Shown: positions 27,313-36,988, counted from the stretch's first letter. The stretch: 64,000 nt of DNA from an uncultured Bacteroidales bacterium (GCA_902777835.1 CACYVC010000011.1:62001-126000), one strand, 5' to 3'. Notes: a model not told the origin generated them from the letters alone. Made by a program: numbers and translations.

Positions 27313-28185
27313 ATGAAATTATCAAATATCAACATAAAGAAGGTGATATTGCTTGCTGTCACTCCACTTCTGATGACATGTGGAGTAATAGCTCAAAGTG
27401 AAGGTTATCAAAAAGCACTTGCACACATTATAACAATGCCTCGCAACGAGTCGATATCAGCATTAAATACTTATTTAAACTTAAATTGCAAAAACTACCC
27501 CCAAAAACACAAAAAGCTGTTATCCATTTTTGAAGAGATGCTTTCGGAACCCACTTGGGATTACCATAACGAAGAACTATTCAGAGTTCTCGTGGAGCAT
27601 GCTTCAACAGCTTATTGCTTAAATGACAACGAGCGCTTACGCCCCAAGGCAATGCTTGATGTGGTACACAAGAATGCTCCTGGTCAGGTTGCTAATGACA
27701 TAAATTATGAAACCTCTGACGGCTCTCAAAACCGATTGAACGAAATCTCCACTCCCTACACATTAATATTTTTTAATGACCCTGAATGTTTTTCATGTTC
27801 AAAAGTAAAAGATCGTCTCGACACATGTACTATACTAAAGAACATGGTGTGTGATAGCATGCTAACAGTAATTGGTATCTATCCTTACAACAACTTGGAA
27901 GAATGGAAACTGGAACCAATGCCAGAGTATATTATCAACGGGTGGGACTATGAACAAAAGATTGAAGAAGAACAGACATATGACCTGATGACAATGCCCC
28001 TGTTCTACCTTCTTGACCGCGACAAGCGAGTCATTCTTAAGAATGAGGCAAGCCTTAATAGCGTGTTAAGAGTATTGACTCGACTGAAAGGGAGGGATTA
28101 TAACGACATTGAGGAAATACTTGATGACACATGGGCGTGGGGTGTGTCGCCAAATATCTTAAAGATTGTCCATGAGGAGGATTAA
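27313..28185 (+). CDS. Exported DUF5106-type thioredoxin-fold protein
   Basis: A 290-residue exported protein. A signal peptide is visible (KKVILLAVTPLLMTCGVIAQ). The first half is a helical domain of the DUF5106 type found in Bacteroidetes, and the second half looks like a thioredoxin fold: TLIFFNDPECFSCSKVKDRL supplies a C-x2-C pair (CFSC), and MTMPLFYLLDRDKRVILKNEA contains the cis-proline region. It may act in periplasmic thiol exchange, but the partner is unknown. It converges on tilS with only 3 bases between the two stop codons. Confidence 0.8.
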   Translation: MKLSNINIKKVILLAVTPLLMTCGVIAQSEGYQKALAHIITMPRNESISALNTYLNLNCKNYPQKHKKLLSIFEEMLSEPTWDYHNEELFRVLVEHASTAYCLNDNERLRPKAMLDVVHKNAPGQVANDINYETSDGSQNRLNEISTPYTLIFFNDPECFSCSKVKDRLDTCTILKNMVCDSMLTVIGIYPYNNLEEWKLEPMPEYIINGWDYEQKIEEEQTYDLMTMPLFYLLDRDKRVILKNEASLNSVLRVLTRLKGRDYNDIEEILDDTWAWGVSPNILKIVHEED

Positions 28186-28188
28186 ATC

Positions 28189-29523
28189 CTAATGATCCAT
28201 TTGGAATAAAAGGTAGTGCGTAGAATCACTAGGCACTTTAAAGGATTGTGACGAGCGATAGCCAAGCACCCAAACAATCTCCCCGTCGGCCTCAAGAAGC
28301 CAAGTCTCATTCTTTTCTTTCTCCGAAAGTTTAAGGTCGGTAAACAAATCACTGATTAGTTTGCTGCCATTCATACCGAAAGGCTTAAAGCGGTCTCCTT
28401 CTCTCCAGTGCCTAAGCACAACCTCAGAGCATTGCAGGATATCATTGCTGAACGCCACACTGCATTTTCCATCAACCATATCAGGTGAGAACATTTCATC
28501 CGTCACATGATTGATTTCCAGAGCAATTGGCTCAAATATTTTATCACTCTCCAAATTTACCAGATAGACATTCTCATCACGAGATTGAAAAAGAAAAACA
28601 TCAATAGTATCACGGTTTATGGTCGCTTTATGACTAGAAGAAAAGAAATGCCTTCCCACAGCACTATTGAGCATATCATTGCACTGCTCATAGTTGAAAC
28701 CCAGCGGTTTGAGTATTTCATAGAGCAGCATTCCTCGATTATCAAAACTATTTAGAATCTCAAGGTCAATAACGATAGAATCTCCTTCACAATCACTCAC
28801 TATGTTGCGCATCACTCCTATGCTTTCATGATATAACCCATTGCATTGGCGCATATTCTCTATAGTGGTAAGCAACGCTTGCTTTGCGCCATCAAATTCT
28901 TTATACAGAGCTGGCAATACAATATTGCGCAGGCGGTTACGCTTAGCGTCATTCTCAAGGTTTGTGCTATCTGTCACATAGTCCTGCCCTGTCTCGCCAA
29001 GCCATTCAAGTATTTCGGCACACGACACGCAAAGCAACGGACGCACCACCACCCCATTTCTTGGTTTCATGCCAGTGAGTCCAGTAATGCCAGTGCCTCG
29101 CAAGGCATTGAGAAAGAACGTCTCAATGTTGTCATCATTATGATGAGCCACAGCGATGCAACTACAGCCATGAACTTGGCGTAGTTCCTCAAACCATTCA
29201 TAGCGCAGTTCACGGCATGCCATCTCCATCGACACACCATGCGCTCTAATATAGGCAGGCACGTCAAAATGCTTCACATCGAACGCAACATTTAATTGGC
29301 GGCAAAGTTCTGTAACAAAACATTCGTCACGATTGCTTTCCTCTCCGCGCAAGTGAAAATTGCAATGTGCTGCTCGGCAATCATAGCCCAGCTCAAGCAA
29401 AACACGCAGCAGAGCCACCGAATCGGCACCACCACTCAGCGCCACCAAGACTGGCATCGAGGCATCAATAAGTGAACCTTTTTCGATGAAAATCTTTACC
29501 TTATTTATAAATTGTTCTTCCAT
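28189..29523 (-). CDS. tilS: tRNA(Ile)-lysidine synthase
   Basis: Converts C34 of the minor tRNA-Ile(CAU) to lysidine so that it reads AUA. The N-terminal PP-loop SGGADSVALLRVL binds ATP, and HCNFHLRGEESNRDE and AVAHHNDDNIETFFLNALRGTG are the conserved catalytic segments. The C-terminal domain (VVLRHWREGDRFKPFGM, then KLISDLFTDLKLS) is the TilS-specific tRNA-binding part. The 444-residue length is typical of Bacteroidales. An essential gene, standing alone. It faces the DUF5106 gene tail to tail. Confidence 0.96.
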   Translation of the reverse strand: MEEQFINKVKIFIEKGSLIDASMPVLVALSGGADSVALLRVLLELGYDCRAAHCNFHLRGEESNRDECFVTELCRQLNVAFDVKHFDVPAYIRAHGVSMEMACRELRYEWFEELRQVHGCSCIAVAHHNDDNIETFFLNALRGTGITGLTGMKPRNGVVVRPLLCVSCAEILEWLGETGQDYVTDSTNLENDAKRNRLRNIVLPALYKEFDGAKQALLTTIENMRQCNGLYHESIGVMRNIVSDCEGDSIVIDLEILNSFDNRGMLLYEILKPLGFNYEQCNDMLNSAVGRHFFSSSHKATINRDTIDVFLFQSRDENVYLVNLESDKIFEPIALEINHVTDEMFSPDMVDGKCSVAFSNDILQCSEVVLRHWREGDRFKPFGMNGSKLISDLFTDLKLSEKEKNETWLLEADGEIVWVLGYRSSQSFKVPSDSTHYLLFQMDH

Positions 29524-29529
29524 TTATAA

Positions 29530-29564
29530 AAAAAGGATGTGACACTAATGAACACACCCTTTTT
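29530..29564 (-). terminator. Intrinsic terminator of the SPT gene
   Basis: On the minus strand AAAAAGGGTGTG and CACATCCTTTTT form a 12-bp stem with one G-U pair around an 11-base loop, followed by T. The plus strand also has a T run on its side. It lies between the SPT stop and the tilS start. Confidence 0.75.
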
Positions 29565-29589
29565 CAATTATTACCAACATAAACTATTT

Positions 29590-30777
29590 TCAAGGAATAA
29601 GGTTGTGACTGCGGAACACCTTTTGAATCTTCTCAAGTGCTGTGGTCACCTGCTCGCGAGTGTGAGTGGCCATTAAGCTGAAGCGTATAAGAGTATCATT
29701 AGGCGCAACAGCAGGCGACACAACAGGATTAACGAAGATGCCCTCGTCTAGCAACTCACGAGTGATAAGGAATGTGAGGTTGTTGTCACGGATGAAAAGA
29801 GGAATGATTGGAGTCTCGGTGTGACCAATCTCGCAACCCATCTGGCGGAAACCCTCAAGGGCATAGTGGGTATTATCCCACAGACGCTCTTGTCGCTCAG
29901 GCTCTGCAATCATAATGTCGAGAGCTGCACTCACAGCTGCTGTAGAGGCTGGGGTGATACTAGCAGTAAAGATGTAGCTGCGACTATGATGGCGCAAGTA
30001 GTTAGTAATCACCTCGTCGGTTGCAATGAAGCCACCCAACGAAGCAAACGACTTGCTGAATGTTCCCATAATGAGGTCCACCTCATCGGTTAAGCCAAAA
30101 TGATCGCACACACCGCGTCCGCCTTTACCAAACACGCCAATGCCATGAGCTTCATCAACCATGATGCTAGCATCATATTTATGAGCTAAATCCACAATAT
30201 CAGGAAGTTTGCACACATCACCCTCCATAGAGAACACGCCATCGGTGACGATAAGTTTCACCTTGTCGGGCTTGCATTTCTGCAGCTGAGCTTCAAGCGA
30301 TGCCATGTCGTTATGCTTATATTTAAGCGACTGAGAGAACGACAAGCGGCGACCTTCGATAATCGAGGCATGGTCCTGCTCGTCCCAGAGTATATAGTCC
30401 TCACGACCTGTGAGACATGAAACAACACCTAGATTAACCTCAAAGCCTGTGCTATAAATCATGGCGTCTTCCTTACCAGCATAAGCGGCAAGCTTCTTCT
30501 CTAAGTCTTTGTGAATATCAAGAGTACCATTAAGGAATGGCGAGCCGGCAAGACCAGTGCCATATTTCATGGTCGCTTGAATAGCAGCCTCACGTACACG
30601 GGGGTCGTTTACAAGTCCCGAGTAGCAGTTAGAGCCGAACATGAGCACCTTCTTGCCATTGATAATAACTTCGGTGTCCTGCTCGCTTGAGATTGCACGG
30701 AAATAAGGATAAATGCCTGCTGCTTTGGCCTTTTGAGGCTCAGTGTAGCTTGCTAACTTCTGTTGTAGTAGCTTCAT
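29590..30777 (-). CDS. spt: Serine palmitoyltransferase (alpha-oxoamine synthase family)
   Basis: PLP enzyme that condenses serine with a fatty acyl-CoA to start sphingolipid synthesis, a Bacteroidales trait. The 395 residues match the alpha-oxoamine synthase fold: MFGSNCYSGLVNDPRV, YSTGFEVNLGVVSCL, the substrate-site DEAHGIGVFGKGGRGVC, and the PLP-lysine motif MGTFSKSFASLGGF. The opening (LLQQKLASYTEPQKAKAAGIYPYF) and RRLSFSQSLKYKHNDM resemble, from memory, the characterised Bacteroides SPT more than glycine C-acetyltransferase (Kbl). That alternative is not fully excluded. It has its own promoter and terminator. Confidence 0.85.
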   Translation of the reverse strand: MKLLQQKLASYTEPQKAKAAGIYPYFRAISSEQDTEVIINGKKVLMFGSNCYSGLVNDPRVREAAIQATMKYGTGLAGSPFLNGTLDIHKDLEKKLAAYAGKEDAMIYSTGFEVNLGVVSCLTGREDYILWDEQDHASIIEGRRLSFSQSLKYKHNDMASLEAQLQKCKPDKVKLIVTDGVFSMEGDVCKLPDIVDLAHKYDASIMVDEAHGIGVFGKGGRGVCDHFGLTDEVDLIMGTFSKSFASLGGFIATDEVITNYLRHHSRSYIFTASITPASTAAVSAALDIMIAEPERQERLWDNTHYALEGFRQMGCEIGHTETPIIPLFIRDNNLTFLITRELLDEGIFVNPVVSPAVAPNDTLIRFSLMATHTREQVTTALEKIQKVFRSHNLIP

Positions 30778-30829
30778 AAAATCTTCTTATTGCGGTAGTA
30801 TTATAATTATTACCTATTGTTTCAGCTTG

Positions 30830-30837
30830 CAAAATTA
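30830..30837 (-). promoter_or_regulatory. -7 box of the SPT gene
   Basis: TAATTTTG on the minus strand is a full -7 match about 50 bases before the start codon. No TTG is seen at the usual -33 distance. Confidence 0.55.
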
Positions 30838-31007
30838 CAAAAAAAATTGTTATAAGTATAAATAATCTTAATCTTTTGATGTAAAAAAGTATTAACGAGG
30901 CTTTAAGCAATGCCGAATACAGAATGCACAATCTTAGCTACGCCTTTTTAAATGAAAATTCATAATGCAATCCTCACCTATCACTTGAAAATGCCTTTAC
31001 TAACAAA

Positions 31008-31044
31008 CAAGCACCGCAACCGTGGTGATGGGTTGCGGTGCTTT
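31008..31044 (-). terminator. Intrinsic terminator after the duplicated-domain protein
   Basis: GCACCGCAACC (31011-31021) pairs exactly with GGTTGCGGTGC (31031-31041) around a 9-base loop, extended by A-T pairs. On the minus strand it is followed by TTGTTTGTT, 20 bases after the stop of the gene at 31062-32336. Confidence 0.85.
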
Positions 31045-31061
31045 ATGGATGTGAATTGAGA

Positions 31062-32336
31062 TTAATTCCCAAGTATGTAGTTATATATAACAGTAATGTC
31101 TGCCGAAGTAATATATCCATCACCATTAACGTCAAGAGAGTTTCCTGATTGTTGTGTTTCCGTAACGTTAATTACATAGTTGAGGGCGATGTTACTGCCA
31201 TCGGTAGTGGTTGCTGTGATAGTCACAGTTCCCATTGTGAGTGTCTCTATAGTGCCGTCGGCTGAGACTGTTGCGATATTATTGTCACTTGAAGTCCATG
31301 CAAGATATTGGTTGTTTGCATTACTTGGATTCACGCCCACATTAAACTTCACCTTTACCCCTTTAGGTATGTCGCATGATGTAGTAACCAGCGAGGTAAC
31401 ATTCACTGGACCTGTTGACCCTCCGCTAGTCACCGTGCAGGTAGTATTGGGGAAATAATGCTTTACTCGCGCATCGTCGGTAGCAATGATATTCCTCATC
31501 TGGATAGTTTTTGGACCGCTGAAAGAGTTATCGGCAATGATGTTGAAAGTCACCAGTGCGCCACTGTTGTTTTTGAAAGTTTTGAGCGTCTGTGAGGCGA
31601 TTAGGATGCGAATCGCGCCATTTGAGAGCATAGTGCTCGCAATGGTATGGTCGCGACCCTTGCGGTCGGTGAGCTCGAAAAGATAGTCTCCATCTTCCTG
31701 CTCGATTGTCAAACCCTCGGGCAGATATATGTCGGCTTGCAGAGCAGTATAAACGCTATCGTTGTCAAGATTTATCTCAATCAGTTTTGTCTCACCTGGA
31801 TTAATTGAGAAATCGTTGATATAGAAGCAATCGGCTTCGCCTGTTGGTGTTGGTGGAGTATATCCTTCCTGTGTCACGGTCGTTGCCTGATTGGGCATAT
31901 AGTGCTTAACACGCGCATCGTCGGTAGCAATGATGTTTTTCATCTCAATCGTCTTGCTACCGCTGAAGTTGTTGTCGGCGATTATATTGAAAGTCACCAG
32001 TGCGCCACTATTATTCTTGAAGGTCTTGAGTGTCTGCGAAGCGATAAGGATGCGAATTGCGCCACTCGAAAGCAAAGTGCTCGCAATAGTGTGGTCGCGA
32101 CCCTTGCGGTCGGTAAGATCAAACAGATAGTCACCATCTTCCTGCTCTATAGTCAGACCCTCTGGCAGATAGATGTCGGCCTGCAAGGCAGTATATACGC
32201 TGTCGTTGTTAAGATTAATCTCAACCTGCTTGGTCTCTCCAGGATTGATAGTGAAGTCGTTGATATAGAAAGTATCAACTGCGGTTGCGCTCAATGTGGC
32301 AACCATGCATAAAGCCATTAATAAAAATTTTTTCAT
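31062..32336 (-). CDS. Exported protein with two tandem cohesin-like domains, an Ig-like domain and a dockerin-like motif
   Basis: A 424-residue exported protein. Residues 1-20 are a signal peptide. Residues 23-153 and 171-301 are two copies of one cohesin/BACON-like beta-sandwich unit (FYINDF..INPGETK, LQADIYLPEGLTIEQEDGDY, LKTFKNNSGALVTFNII), about 90 percent identical by eye. Residues about 312-392 form a Big_2-type Ig-like domain (WTSSDNNIATVSADGTI). The C-terminal 23 residues (DVNGDGYITSADITVIYNYI) are a single calcium-binding EF-hand-type dockerin repeat. No catalytic domain is seen. It lies downstream of the large repeat protein, whose C-terminus carries a related cohesin-like unit, so they may form a surface complex. 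Confidence 0.8.
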   Translation of the reverse strand: MKKFLLMALCMVATLSATAVDTFYINDFTINPGETKQVEINLNNDSVYTALQADIYLPEGLTIEQEDGDYLFDLTDRKGRDHTIASTLLSSGAIRILIASQTLKTFKNNSGALVTFNIIADNNFSGSKTIEMKNIIATDDARVKHYMPNQATTVTQEGYTPPTPTGEADCFYINDFSINPGETKLIEINLDNDSVYTALQADIYLPEGLTIEQEDGDYLFELTDRKGRDHTIASTMLSNGAIRILIASQTLKTFKNNSGALVTFNIIADNSFSGPKTIQMRNIIATDDARVKHYFPNTTCTVTSGGSTGPVNVTSLVTTSCDIPKGVKVKFNVGVNPSNANNQYLAWTSSDNNIATVSADGTIETLTMGTVTITATTTDGSNIALNYVINVTETQQSGNSLDVNGDGYITSADITVIYNYILGN

Positions 32337-32388
32337 GATCTTTTTATTTTAATGGTGAGGCGAACGAGCCGCCCCACCTAATCATTTA

Positions 32389-35300
32389 TTAGAATCTCAT
32401 TTTTTTAACTTCGTTGCCCATCTTTACAATTACCAGTCCTGTTGCAGGTGCTGGATAAACGTTGCGGCCAGCGTCAACTCTAACTGTCTTGTACATACCG
32501 TTTGGCAATGCAAGCTGAGCCTCCCCATCGTTCGGCGACACGATGACGATGTTGTTACCCTCGTTATATATGCGGGCTTCGGTTGTTACATTGTCAACAC
32601 CTGTTGGGCTGAAGCTCAGCTCAATGTCACCGATGCCGTAGCAAGTCACTGAAGGAGAGGCAAGCTTGATGCCGCTAAGGCTGCCGTTGCCACTTGGCTC
32701 ACCAGCGAGGGTGAGAGTGAGCACTGTGCCGTCATTGTTCTTGAAGCTCTTAAGCGCGCTCGATGCAGCGAGCAGGCGATAGCCACCGCTGTTAAGTTCA
32801 CGGAACTGAACTTGATGGCTTGCACTTGCGCGGTCGCTGAGAGTTGCGTCAACAAGCGTCATGCCCTGAGGCAGGTTTATATCCATCTGCATTGCAGTTA
32901 TATCCACGTTGTTGCTTAGATTAATGATAACCTCTTTGCCCTGCACAACTGCACCCATAGTGCATTCTTCATTGTCATGCATTATGCATTGTGCATTGTG
33001 CATTATGCATTCTGCTTTGCCTTCATAGTTCAATGCCAGATAAGCCACTCCCACAAGGTCGCCAACGTCAATAGTGTTGTCCTCATCAAGATCGGCAGCG
33101 GCGAAATTGAACGGTTGTGGATCTTGCTCAAGGATATAGCTTGCTACATCCACATAGTCAGCAACGTCGATAGTGCCGTCATCATTCACATCACCAGGAG
33201 CAAAGGGTTGTGTTGGTTCTTCAACCAAAGCAAGAAGATAAGGATAACCAACACCCTCTTCAATGCCCCATATGTCGGTGAAGTCCCAACCATTGTTCAC
33301 ATAGGTTGCTTGAGTATATAGCTGTGCCTGAGTTACTGAAATACCTTCAAGAGGATCGTCATATACTGTTTTGGGGATATTGTTAATGCTGACCTCCATG
33401 CTATTAAGAGCATAATTGGTATTATCAGGCTCGGATGCTCCATTACGGAAGCCACCTATCATGCGCATGCCTATGCCGCCAGCCTCACTTACTTGAATCT
33501 TGTTGTTGGCAGCAAAGCAGCGGGTCACATTAGCTGCACTGCCATCATTATAGGCAACAATTCCTGCGCCCCACTTTTCGGCATATACATTACCCGAGGC
33601 ATGACATCTGTCCACTGTGCCATAGTTGATGCCAGAGACACCAGCTCCATATTCGACACTTGTGACCTCGACTGTAGAGTAGCTATTGCTTATGGTGCCA
33701 TTGTTCTCACCAGCAATGCCACCTGCATAGCAATTATTATTCTCTGTTGCTGTTGCTGTAATAGTTCCGTTAGAATAAGATTCGGTAATAAGTGAAGATG
33801 TGGTATAATTTGAGCCCACAATGCCACCAACAAAATCTTCACCAACTATTGTTGCATCGGTTATGCACTTATTTATTGTTTCTGAGCAAGCAGGAGTGAT
33901 ACCGCCAGCATAACGCGAACCAGTTATTGATCCTGCAACTTGGCATAATGTGAATGAATTAGAGGTATTATTGCCACCAGAAATTCCTCCAACAAAGTTC
34001 ACGCCAGCTAAACTTCCGTTGTATTGGCAGTTGATGAAACTACCAGAAACAGAATATCCACAAAGACCTCCTGCCGATCCACTGCTTGTAATATTAGAAA
34101 CGACCTTACAATTCTCAAAAGAATTACCACTTCCTGAACCTACAATTCCTCCTAAACGATCGCCACCGTTTATGTTACCATTGATGTTAATATTAGTAAA
34201 TGTAGAGTTGTCGGCTTTTCCAACAAGAATCGCTGAGTAGGCTCCAACCTTAGAATTCTTAGACAGATTAATTGTTAAATCCTTAATTGTAGCATCATTA
34301 GCTGTAGAAATCAAACCATAAAAGTTTGTGGTTGAATTAGTCCATAAGCCCGAAATGGTTTTTCCATTACCGTCAAGCTGCTTCATTGAGATACCACTAT
34401 TCATGCCAACAGGAACCCAACCAGTTGTGGGGCTATTGGCTGTTATCCATCCTGAAACATTGATGTCGTTCATTATCTTATAGTAAGAATAACTATTGAT
34501 GTTTGCAAGGTCACTTGCTGTATAAATCAAAAAGGGGTCATCCTCAGTACCACCACCAATAAAGTCAACAGTTCCTATTGTAAAATAGGATTGCATTAAA
34601 CCTGTTTTGGTTGCACATACTTTAATAATGTCACCCGATTGCAGACCCTCGGTGATATTTACTGTCCATTGATTGCCAGAAACAGCAGCCGTATAAGACT
34701 CATTACCTGTAAACAGAACAACAGTTCCTCCATCAATGCTTTGCCCCGAAACAGAAGTTGCTCCTGAAATCAATTGACTTGTAATCTTGGGAGGAGCACA
34801 CTGGGTCGCTTTATAGGGATAGCACTCGGTCTCTTGAATCTTCCAATAGTTGTCAAAGTCCCAACCCATGCCTACATAATTGGACTTCAATCTCAAAGTG
34901 CTTGCGCCAACATTAGTTCCGTGTTGTGGACCATCATCAAAGGAGACGGTAGTGCCAGCCGATGTGACTTTTGCCGATGCCAATCCTTTGTTTGCACTTG
35001 TGGTGCCAGTTGCCCCAATAGTCACATTGTCTCCAACAGCTCCAAAAATGCGACCAGTATTGCCTCCTGTACCAACAATAACTTCATTGGCTGATACGCA
35101 TGAACTGATTTCAGAATTGCCAACTGCATTTGCATTAGACTCTAAATATCCTGTTATGCCGCCAACATAATTGTTTGCATATATTTTCCCAGATGAGTAA
35201 CTGGTGTTGATGTTAGCCGATTTTCCATATCCAATAATTCCTCCAACTTTTGAATTCCCATAGATGTCTCCACTGTGATAACTGTTTGATATTTCAGTCA

Positions 35301-36822
35301 AACTAATTTGTGAATCTAACACGAAATTCACGGTGACCTCTGATAGAGATGACCCCGCCGGTGAAAAATAAGGATAATTAATCTGTTCAATATAACGAGA
35401 AATAACCCCCAAATCTAATAGTTTTTTGAGGAACTGATCTGATGTGCTAGTCAAATTAGTTTTAGTATAAAGATATGCATCGACATTGTAAAATTTATAG
35501 ACAAAAAAGTAATTGTTCATTATGGTTGGTGCTATGGCTGTCCATGAACCAGCATGACTAAGTACTTTATAATTCGACATGTCAATTGTAGTGAGTATTA
35601 ATTTTTCATTATTAGATTCTTGATATCCAATTATTCCTCCAATACAATCACCTGAAGAACTGATACTACCGACTGAGTAACTGTTATTGACAATGTTTTT
35701 ATATGATGAAAAAGAGTTATTATCTATATCGGTTGTGTAAATGTTGCTATTAGGATAAGTGTACCCAATTATGCCTCCAATGTAACATGTTGAACTGTTG
35801 TTCGTTGAAGTTATGTCTCCTGTGTGCGCACTACCATTTATAGAAAAGTAAGAGTTTGATGCTCCAATGATTCCTCCCATGTGAGTGGTACCATTAATAT
35901 TCCCTCTTGAAAAACACTCTGTTATTGTTAATGTGCCATCACTGCTTCCAACAATACCTCCAAGATAAGAAGTCCCTGTGATATTACCATTTACAGAACT
36001 ATTACTTATTGTCAGGTCACAACCATATTTTAATTTACCTACAATACCTCCAATAATACTTTCACCATTTATATTTCCAGTGACTTGTATGTTTGTTAGA
36101 GTCATATTACCAGAACCAATATATCCCACACATTGTCCTGAAGAACCACTTGTGGCAGTAACAGAGGAACTACAAGTTATATTTGTAAGGGTTGATGTCC
36201 TAGCATAACCTGAGAAGCCTGCTACAGAACCGCCACCATTCACAGTACCGTTATAACCAGAATTTTTAATTACGCATCCTTCTATGTTTCCTGTAAAACC
36301 GCCTACATCACTAGCCCCAGTTACATTCATCGATACATTACATGATGTTATAGTTGAGTTAAACGCAATACCACATAAACCACCTGTGCGATCTGCACCT
36401 TTCACTGTTGTGCCGTTAATAGTTAAGTTGCTAATAGTAGCGCCTTCAGTATAACCGAAGAACCCCACATAATTAGTACTTGCTCGAGTTATAAACAAAC
36501 CAGAAATAGTTTTGTTATTACCCAAAAATTTACCTTTAAAAGGCTGAGTTTCAGTACCAATAGGCAACCAACCATTAGTGGGGTTGTTGTCAGCAAGCCA
36601 AGAAGACAAATCAATGTTCTGCATTAGCTTGAAAACAACTCCACTTTGTCCAATGAAGTTATGGACATCATTAAGATGATTGGGGTTGTAAATCAGGTAA
36701 GGATCTGATTCTGTTCCTGAACCAGAGCCTGAGAATGACTGTCCCCAAGTAGGCGATGAGCCTAACAACAATGCGAATAGAATCGCAAAAGTTTTTAAAA
36801 ATTGTTTTAGTTTCATAATCAT
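32389..36822 (-). CDS. Very large exported GLUG-repeat protein with dockerin-like and cohesin-like C-terminus
   Basis: A 1477-residue exported protein, probably surface-bound. A signal peptide (FLKTFAILFALLLGSSPTWGQ) leads into two long arrays of GLUG-type repeats, recognisable by recurring GGIVG/GGICGY-like turns (GLCGIAFNSTITSC, GGIIGASNSY, GGIVGSNYTT). The first array covers about residues 100-640 and the second about 840-1130. Near residues 1207-1266 come two EF-hand dockerin-like motifs (GDVNDDGTIDVADYV and AADLDEDNTIDVGDL). A short repeat-derived linker (1270-1287) leads to a cohesin-like domain (MQMDINLPQGMTL) and a C-terminal sorting-like tail (GLVIVKMGNEVKKMRF). GLUG repeats are known in adhesins and proteases; no protease motif was seen. 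The ATG at 36816 is an alternative start. Confidence 0.78.
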   Translation of the reverse strand: MIMKLKQFLKTFAILFALLLGSSPTWGQSFSGSGSGTESDPYLIYNPNHLNDVHNFIGQSGVVFKLMQNIDLSSWLADNNPTNGWLPIGTETQPFKGKFLGNNKTISGLFITRASTNYVGFFGYTEGATISNLTINGTTVKGADRTGGLCGIAFNSTITSCNVSMNVTGASDVGGFTGNIEGCVIKNSGYNGTVNGGGSVAGFSGYARTSTLTNITCSSSVTATSGSSGQCVGYIGSGNMTLTNIQVTGNINGESIIGGIVGKLKYGCDLTISNSSVNGNITGTSYLGGIVGSSDGTLTITECFSRGNINGTTHMGGIIGASNSYFSINGSAHTGDITSTNNSSTCYIGGIIGYTYPNSNIYTTDIDNNSFSSYKNIVNNSYSVGSISSSGDCIGGIIGYQESNNEKLILTTIDMSNYKVLSHAGSWTAIAPTIMNNYFFVYKFYNVDAYLYTKTNLTSTSDQFLKKLLDLGVISRYIEQINYPYFSPAGSSLSEVTVNFVLDSQISLTEISNSYHSGDIYGNSKVGGIIGYGKSANINTSYSSGKIYANNYVGGITGYLESNANAVGNSEISSCVSANEVIVGTGGNTGRIFGAVGDNVTIGATGTTSANKGLASAKVTSAGTTVSFDDGPQHGTNVGASTLRLKSNYVGMGWDFDNYWKIQETECYPYKATQCAPPKITSQLISGATSVSGQSIDGGTVVLFTGNESYTAAVSGNQWTVNITEGLQSGDIIKVCATKTGLMQSYFTIGTVDFIGGGTEDDPFLIYTASDLANINSYSYYKIMNDINVSGWITANSPTTGWVPVGMNSGISMKQLDGNGKTISGLWTNSTTNFYGLISTANDATIKDLTINLSKNSKVGAYSAILVGKADNSTFTNININGNINGGDRLGGIVGSGSGNSFENCKVVSNITSSGSAGGLCGYSVSGSFINCQYNGSLAGVNFVGGISGGNNTSNSFTLCQVAGSITGSRYAGGITPACSETINKCITDATIVGEDFVGGIVGSNYTTSSLITESYSNGTITATATENNNCYAGGIAGENNGTISNSYSTVEVTSVEYGAGVSGINYGTVDRCHASGNVYAEKWGAGIVAYNDGSAANVTRCFAANNKIQVSEAGGIGMRMIGGFRNGASEPDNTNYALNSMEVSINNIPKTVYDDPLEGISVTQAQLYTQATYVNNGWDFTDIWGIEEGVGYPYLLALVEEPTQPFAPGDVNDDGTIDVADYVDVASYILEQDPQPFNFAAADLDEDNTIDVGDLVGVAYLALNYEGKAECIMHNAQCIMHDNEECTMGAVVQGKEVIINLSNNVDITAMQMDINLPQGMTLVDATLSDRASASHQVQFRELNSGGYRLLAASSALKSFKNNDGTVLTLTLAGEPSGNGSLSGIKLASPSVTCYGIGDIELSFSPTGVDNVTTEARIYNEGNNIVIVSPNDGEAQLALPNGMYKTVRVDAGRNVYPAPATGLVIVKMGNEVKKMRF
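32960..33014 (-). repeat. ATGCATAATGCACA-type micro-repeat within a coding region
   Basis: On the minus strand short units such as GCATAAT and GCACAAT recur about six times. The reading frame passes through, giving the linker ECIMHNAQCIMHDNEECTM between dockerin-like and cohesin-like parts. This type of repeat is otherwise intergenic in this window. Confidence 0.65.
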
Positions 36823-36988
36823 AAGAGTAAAAAAATATTTGACAATATCTATTTATTCTTTATATGGTAGCATAGGCATATAAATGCCCAAATCAAATCC
36901 TTGTTTTTTGGATTTGGCGTACCATCTGAAGAATAGTCTGTTTCATTTTGCAAGCAGAAGTAAAAAACAATTTAAATGTTTCATGTCT

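Noticed and set aside
29590..30777. 2-amino-3-ketobutyrate CoA ligase (Kbl) as the first choice
   Set aside because: The opening and central motifs look closer to Bacteroides serine palmitoyltransferase, and no threonine dehydrogenase gene is adjacent; Kbl is kept as an alternative.
31062..36822. A classical cellulosome
   Set aside because: Dockerin-like motifs are single or atypical, no glycoside hydrolase domains are present and cohesin assignment is loose; only a possible surface assembly is suggested.
36823..36988. Promoter or small gene between abiH and the GLUG-repeat gene
   Set aside because: No -7/-33 pair, hairpin with T run or reading frame of note could be supported in this short AT-rich gap.
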